This document shows, in pieces, positions 14,639 through 16,776 of a stretch of DNA of 16,776 bases (within the stretch, counting starts at the first letter, position 1; every line of letters begins with the position of its first letter). Source of the stretch: JASFHF01 sp050123375 (GTDB taxonomy: Bacteria > Pseudomonadota > Gammaproteobacteria > UBA12402). Both the position numbers and the translations under genes were made by a program. Below the pieces are notes generated by a model. That model worked only from the letters and a program-made list of their open reading frames with translations. It made no database searches and was not told where the DNA came from. The DNA lies in contig JASFHF010000040.1 in assembly GCA_050123375.1 (NCBI GenBank), forward strand, positions 1-16,776, read 5' to 3'.

Positions 14639-15436
14639 ATGAGAAATGAGATATTGACGCATGATGAGTTGTTAAATCTTGAAAGGCAGGGAAATAGCGA
14701 TACTATTGCTTCGATGAATTTTCTTGGACTTCCTGTCATTTGTTTGTCGATAAATCTTACTATTGATGCGTTAAATGAATTGGCTGTACAGTTTTTTCGT
14801 TCTTCTGTTAATGAGCTTGTGGGAGCGAATTTCCGTGAATTATGTGCAAAATATCAGTTAGATTTTCCAATTTTTAGTCAGAAAAATGATATTTTAGCTG
14901 GTGAGGTTGTACAAGATTTTTCTCAATGGATTTTGAATGCTGAAAAAGATGCGGTTGAGCTTAAGTGGTCAATAATTAGGCATTTGGATAAAAATTATCA
15001 GCCATCTGGTTTTATTTTAGTTATGACTAGTGGTTTCCAAGATATGGCACATAATTTGCAGGCAAGTCAACAAGTATCTAGTGAAGATAATTTTCAAGTG
15101 TTATTGATTGAAGATAATCAGGTTTGTCAAAGTATTGCTAAAAGTTTATTTGAAGATTTATTTTGTGATGTTACTATTGCAAATACAGCAAAACAAGCAT
15201 TAGAGTATTTGCATAGTAATTATGATATAATTTTCTTAGATATTGGTTTACCTGGCAAAGATGGTATGGCATTGGCGGGTGAATTGCGTCGCAGATTGCA
15301 ACTTAAAATTCCGATTGTTGCAACTACTGGTTATGCGTGGGATGTAAATCGGTATAGGGAAGTGGGTATTAATGATTATATCAGAAAGCCATTAACTAAA
15401 ACTAAGTTGCAAAAAGCATTAATGAAATTTTTATAA
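14639..15436 (+). CDS. PAS-like / receiver-domain response regulator
   Basis: The 265-residue product has an N-terminal region (about 20-135) with the look of a PAS sensor domain: FLGLPVICLSINLTIDALN, the helix LVGANFRELC and the final strand SGFILVMTS. A CheY-type receiver domain runs from 152 to the end. Receiver residues are complete: E158/D159 acidic pair, phospho-acceptor D201 in IIFLDIGLPGKDGM, T229 in IVATTGY and K250 in YIRKPL. No histidine-kinase core (DHp and ATPase) lies between the two and no DNA-binding output domain follows. It may be a stand-alone phospho-relay protein or a hybrid kinase that lost its middle. The start has GGAG six bases upstream. The gene is 57 bases after ppsA on the same strand. 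Confidence 0.82.
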   Translation: MRNEILTHDELLNLERQGNSDTIASMNFLGLPVICLSINLTIDALNELAVQFFRSSVNELVGANFRELCAKYQLDFPIFSQKNDILAGEVVQDFSQWILNAEKDAVELKWSIIRHLDKNYQPSGFILVMTSGFQDMAHNLQASQQVSSEDNFQVLLIEDNQVCQSIAKSLFEDLFCDVTIANTAKQALEYLHSNYDIIFLDIGLPGKDGMALAGELRRRLQLKIPIVATTGYAWDVNRYREVGINDYIRKPLTKTKLQKALMKFL

Positions 15437-15443
15437 GTAAAAT

Positions 15444-15559
15444 GCTCGCAGCAGTGGGGTTATCTTTTTCAGACACGCTCAAGCACATCCGTGTGGCGCT
15501 AAGGCTCGACCATCCATGGTCTCGCATTGTCTTAAAAAGATAACCCCAATACTGCGAGC
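15444..15559. repeat. Long hairpin element with 56-base core, copy 2
   Basis: Arms 15444-15475 and 15528-15559 (32 bases) pair with three mismatches. The core 15474-15529 is the reverse complement of 8781-8836 with two differences. The arms share only short stretches with those of copy 1. It fills the gap between the response regulator and the small membrane protein gene, stopping just before the AAGGAG of the latter. Confidence 0.88.
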
Positions 15560-15580
15560 TAAACTTAAGGAGATGTTTTT

Positions 15581-15925
15581 ATGAATGAGGTACAGCAGAG
15601 TTCTAATGAATCACGTGATACCGCGAAGACTATTGCATTTGTAGTATATGCATTGCAGGTGTTGGCTTTTATTAATGGTATTACTGCAATTATTGGTGTG
15701 GTGATAAATTATGTTAAGTTGAATGATGTAAAAGGGACTTGGTTGGAGTCACATTTTCGTTGGCAAATTCGTACATTTTGGTTTGGATTATTATGGGCTG
15801 TAGTTGGTGTTGTTACGATATTTATTTTTGTAGGATTTATTATTTTGTTTGCTGACTTAGTATGGATCATTTATCGCATTGTGAAAGGCTGGTTGTGTTT
15901 GAATGAATTAAAACCAGTTAAATAG
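15581..15925 (+). CDS. Small membrane protein (DUF4870-like)
   Basis: The 114-residue protein has a polar N-terminus (about 1-16) and hydrophobic segments near 17-44, 66-86 and 86-105. The segment LESHFRWQIRTFWFGLLW between the first two (55-72) is the recognisable mark of a proteobacterial inner-membrane family related to DUF4870/Tic20-like small proteins. Function is unknown. AAGGAG at 15567-15572 lies eight bases before the ATG. The macrodomain gene starts 16 bases after its stop, so the two are probably co-transcribed. Confidence 0.8.
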   Translation: MNEVQQSSNESRDTAKTIAFVVYALQVLAFINGITAIIGVVINYVKLNDVKGTWLESHFRWQIRTFWFGLLWAVVGVVTIFIFVGFIILFADLVWIIYRIVKGWLCLNELKPVK

Positions 15926-15941
15926 AACTATTTGGTATATT

Positions 15942-16448
15942 ATGCAGCGTATCGAAGTTATTCAAGCCGACATAACTAAATTAGAAGTTGATGCAATTGT
16001 CAATGCTGCTAATCGAACTTTGTTAGGTGGCGGGGGTGTTGATGGCGCCATTCATCGGGTTGCTGGACCTGATTTGCGAGCTGAGTGTCAAACTTTAAAT
16101 GGATGCGTTCCTGGCGAAGCAAAGATTACGAAGGGATATAAACTTCCAGCTAAATATGTAATTCATACTGTAGGTCCGATTTGGCATGGCGGTCACGAAA
16201 ACGAAGCGCAAGTTTTAGCTACGTGTTATCGCGAAAGTTTAAAACTAGCGGTAGAAAATGGTATTAAAACTATAGCTTTTCCAGCAATTAGTTGTGGGTT
16301 ATATGGCTATCCAGTCAAACAAGCAGCAAAAATCGCAGTCAATGAAGTTAAAAACTTTTTGGCAAATAATCAAACCATAAAAAAAGTTTATTTTGTGTGT
16401 TTTAATGCGGATATATTTAATGAATATTTGCAAGTTCTAAATACCTAG
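15942..16448 (+). CDS. Macrodomain protein, probable O-acetyl-ADP-ribose deacetylase
   Basis: A single macrodomain of 168 residues in the MacroD/YmdB class, which removes acetyl from O-acetyl-ADP-ribose and can reverse mono-ADP-ribosylation. Motifs in order: QADITKLEVDAIVNAANRTL with N24 of NAAN, the GGGGVDGAIHRVAGP loop with D34, GEAKITKGYKLPAKYVIHTV, and ISCGLYGYP with Y121 in the substrate loop. These match the catalytic Asn/Asp of the active hydrolase class. No clear Shine-Dalgarno sequence precedes the ATG; translation may depend on the closely upstream membrane-protein gene. No ADP-ribosyltransferase gene lies next to it here, so a toxin-antitoxin role is not supported. Confidence 0.92.
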   Translation: MQRIEVIQADITKLEVDAIVNAANRTLLGGGGVDGAIHRVAGPDLRAECQTLNGCVPGEAKITKGYKLPAKYVIHTVGPIWHGGHENEAQVLATCYRESLKLAVENGIKTIAFPAISCGLYGYPVKQAAKIAVNEVKNFLANNQTIKKVYFVCFNADIFNEYLQVLNT

Positions 16449-16519
16449 TGCCACTGAAAATGCAAAATTTACAGAAAACACTAATGATTTGATGTTAAAT
16501 GGAACTCGTAATTTTACAA

Positions 16520-16578
16520 CTTGTTATTACATGACGCAACATACAACGCGTATGTAATGAGTGAAGCTCCGACCCCTC
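16520..16578. repeat. Degenerate copy of the palindromic family
   Basis: attacat (near 16526-16532) and atgtaat (16552-16558) pair around a spacer with acgc/gcgt. The tail gtaatgagtgaagctccgac followed by ccctc resembles the right arm gtaatcatgtaaagctccgt followed by ccctc of copy 4. The left outer arm is missing. Confidence 0.5.
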
Positions 16579-16714
16579 AACTAATTTTGATCAATATTCC
16601 GAATAATGGATGATCCAGGTAATTGAGTTGATTGAGTTTGGTGCGGCGATCCTGACTTCTGCCAAATAATAGTTTGATAGGTGTAAGTTTAAAAAAGTTG
16701 TAGTAATTACAATA

Positions 16715-16723
16715 TGTTATAAT
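16715..16723 (+). promoter_or_regulatory. Extended -10 promoter reading out of the window
   Basis: TGTTATAAT (16715-16723) is a perfect TATAAT with the TGN extension. No good -35 is seen at 16-18 bases upstream, which extended -10 promoters tolerate. The gene or RNA it might serve begins at or beyond the window edge. Confidence 0.4.
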
Positions 16724-16776
16724 TTTAGAAGCTGCATGAAACCGCACTAAGTGATATCATGACTCCATGCGTGGAG

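Larger units (their letters stand above)
16449..16776. other. Non-coding end of the window
   Basis: No convincing gene is present in these 328 bases. They hold a degenerate palindromic repeat (about 16520-16578), a candidate extended -10 promoter near 16715-16723, and a short hairpin ctcca-tgcg-tggag at 16763-16776 that is cut by the window end. An ATG at 16735 closes after four codons. Confidence 0.6.

Noticed and set aside
15942..16448. A DarTG-like toxin-antitoxin pair around the macrodomain gene
   Set aside because: The upstream neighbour is a small multi-helix membrane protein, not an ADP-ribosyltransferase, and the macrodomain resembles the YmdB/MacroD class.
4924..16578. A CRISPR array, suggested by repeated palindromes of similar size
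   Set aside because: The copies are scattered between genes in both orientations, without regular spacers or nearby cas genes.
16735..16776. A start of a tRNA or small RNA at the window end, suggested by the ctcca/tggag stem after an extended -10
   Set aside because: Only one short stem is visible before the sequence ends, so no RNA class can be assigned.

Overview
This window is a piece of an AT-rich gammaproteobacterial chromosome. The linked order DUF2066 protein - PerM-type permease - Hda is a gammaproteobacterial arrangement, and pcm, plsY, orn, ppsA and a zinc aldolase are ordinary chromosomal genes. A leucine-rich-repeat protein of the kind found in Dot/Icm-secreting bacteria, with a PmrA-like box upstream, points to Legionellales (Legionella/Coxiella/Rickettsiella/Berkiella relatives). 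The order assignment is inference; the species cannot be named from the sequence alone.

Layout. 1-154: a flank with a perfect 16-bp inverted repeat. 155-781 (+): pcm, then an intrinsic terminator. 782-1067: an intergenic region with a PmrA-box-like direct repeat and a 28-codon reading frame, leading to 1068-2318 (+), the LRR protein and effector candidate. 2400-2978 (-): plsY. 3121-4341 (+): an AAA/DUF4143 ATPase with a promoter inside an inverted repeat. 4373-4918 (+) orn and 5022-6743 (+) polX, separated by a palindromic element. 6744-6957: a nested palindromic element between convergent genes. 9967-6958 (-): an operon of DUF2066 protein, perM and hda, with a long hairpin element between the first two. 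10123-11151 (-): class II fructose-bisphosphate aldolase. 11427-11927 (+): GNAT acetyltransferase. 12221-14581 (+): PEP synthase. 14639-15436 (+): a PAS-like/receiver response regulator lacking a kinase core. 15581-15925 (+): a small membrane protein. 15942-16448 (+): a macrodomain protein. 16449-16776: non-coding, with a degenerate repeat and a promoter for something beyond the window.

How it works together. fbaA and ppsA are both gluconeogenic steps (PPDK-type PEP synthesis and aldol condensation). Hda works with the replication clamp to inactivate DnaA-ATP. Pcm, PolX, Orn and the macrodomain protein are maintenance enzymes.

The most unusual layer is intergenic. At least three families of long imperfect palindromes fill most of the larger gaps. 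Within two families, different copies keep a nearly identical loop or core while the two arms change together so that pairing is kept. This covariation suggests that the folded structure, or a palindrome-recognising mobilisation system, is what is maintained.
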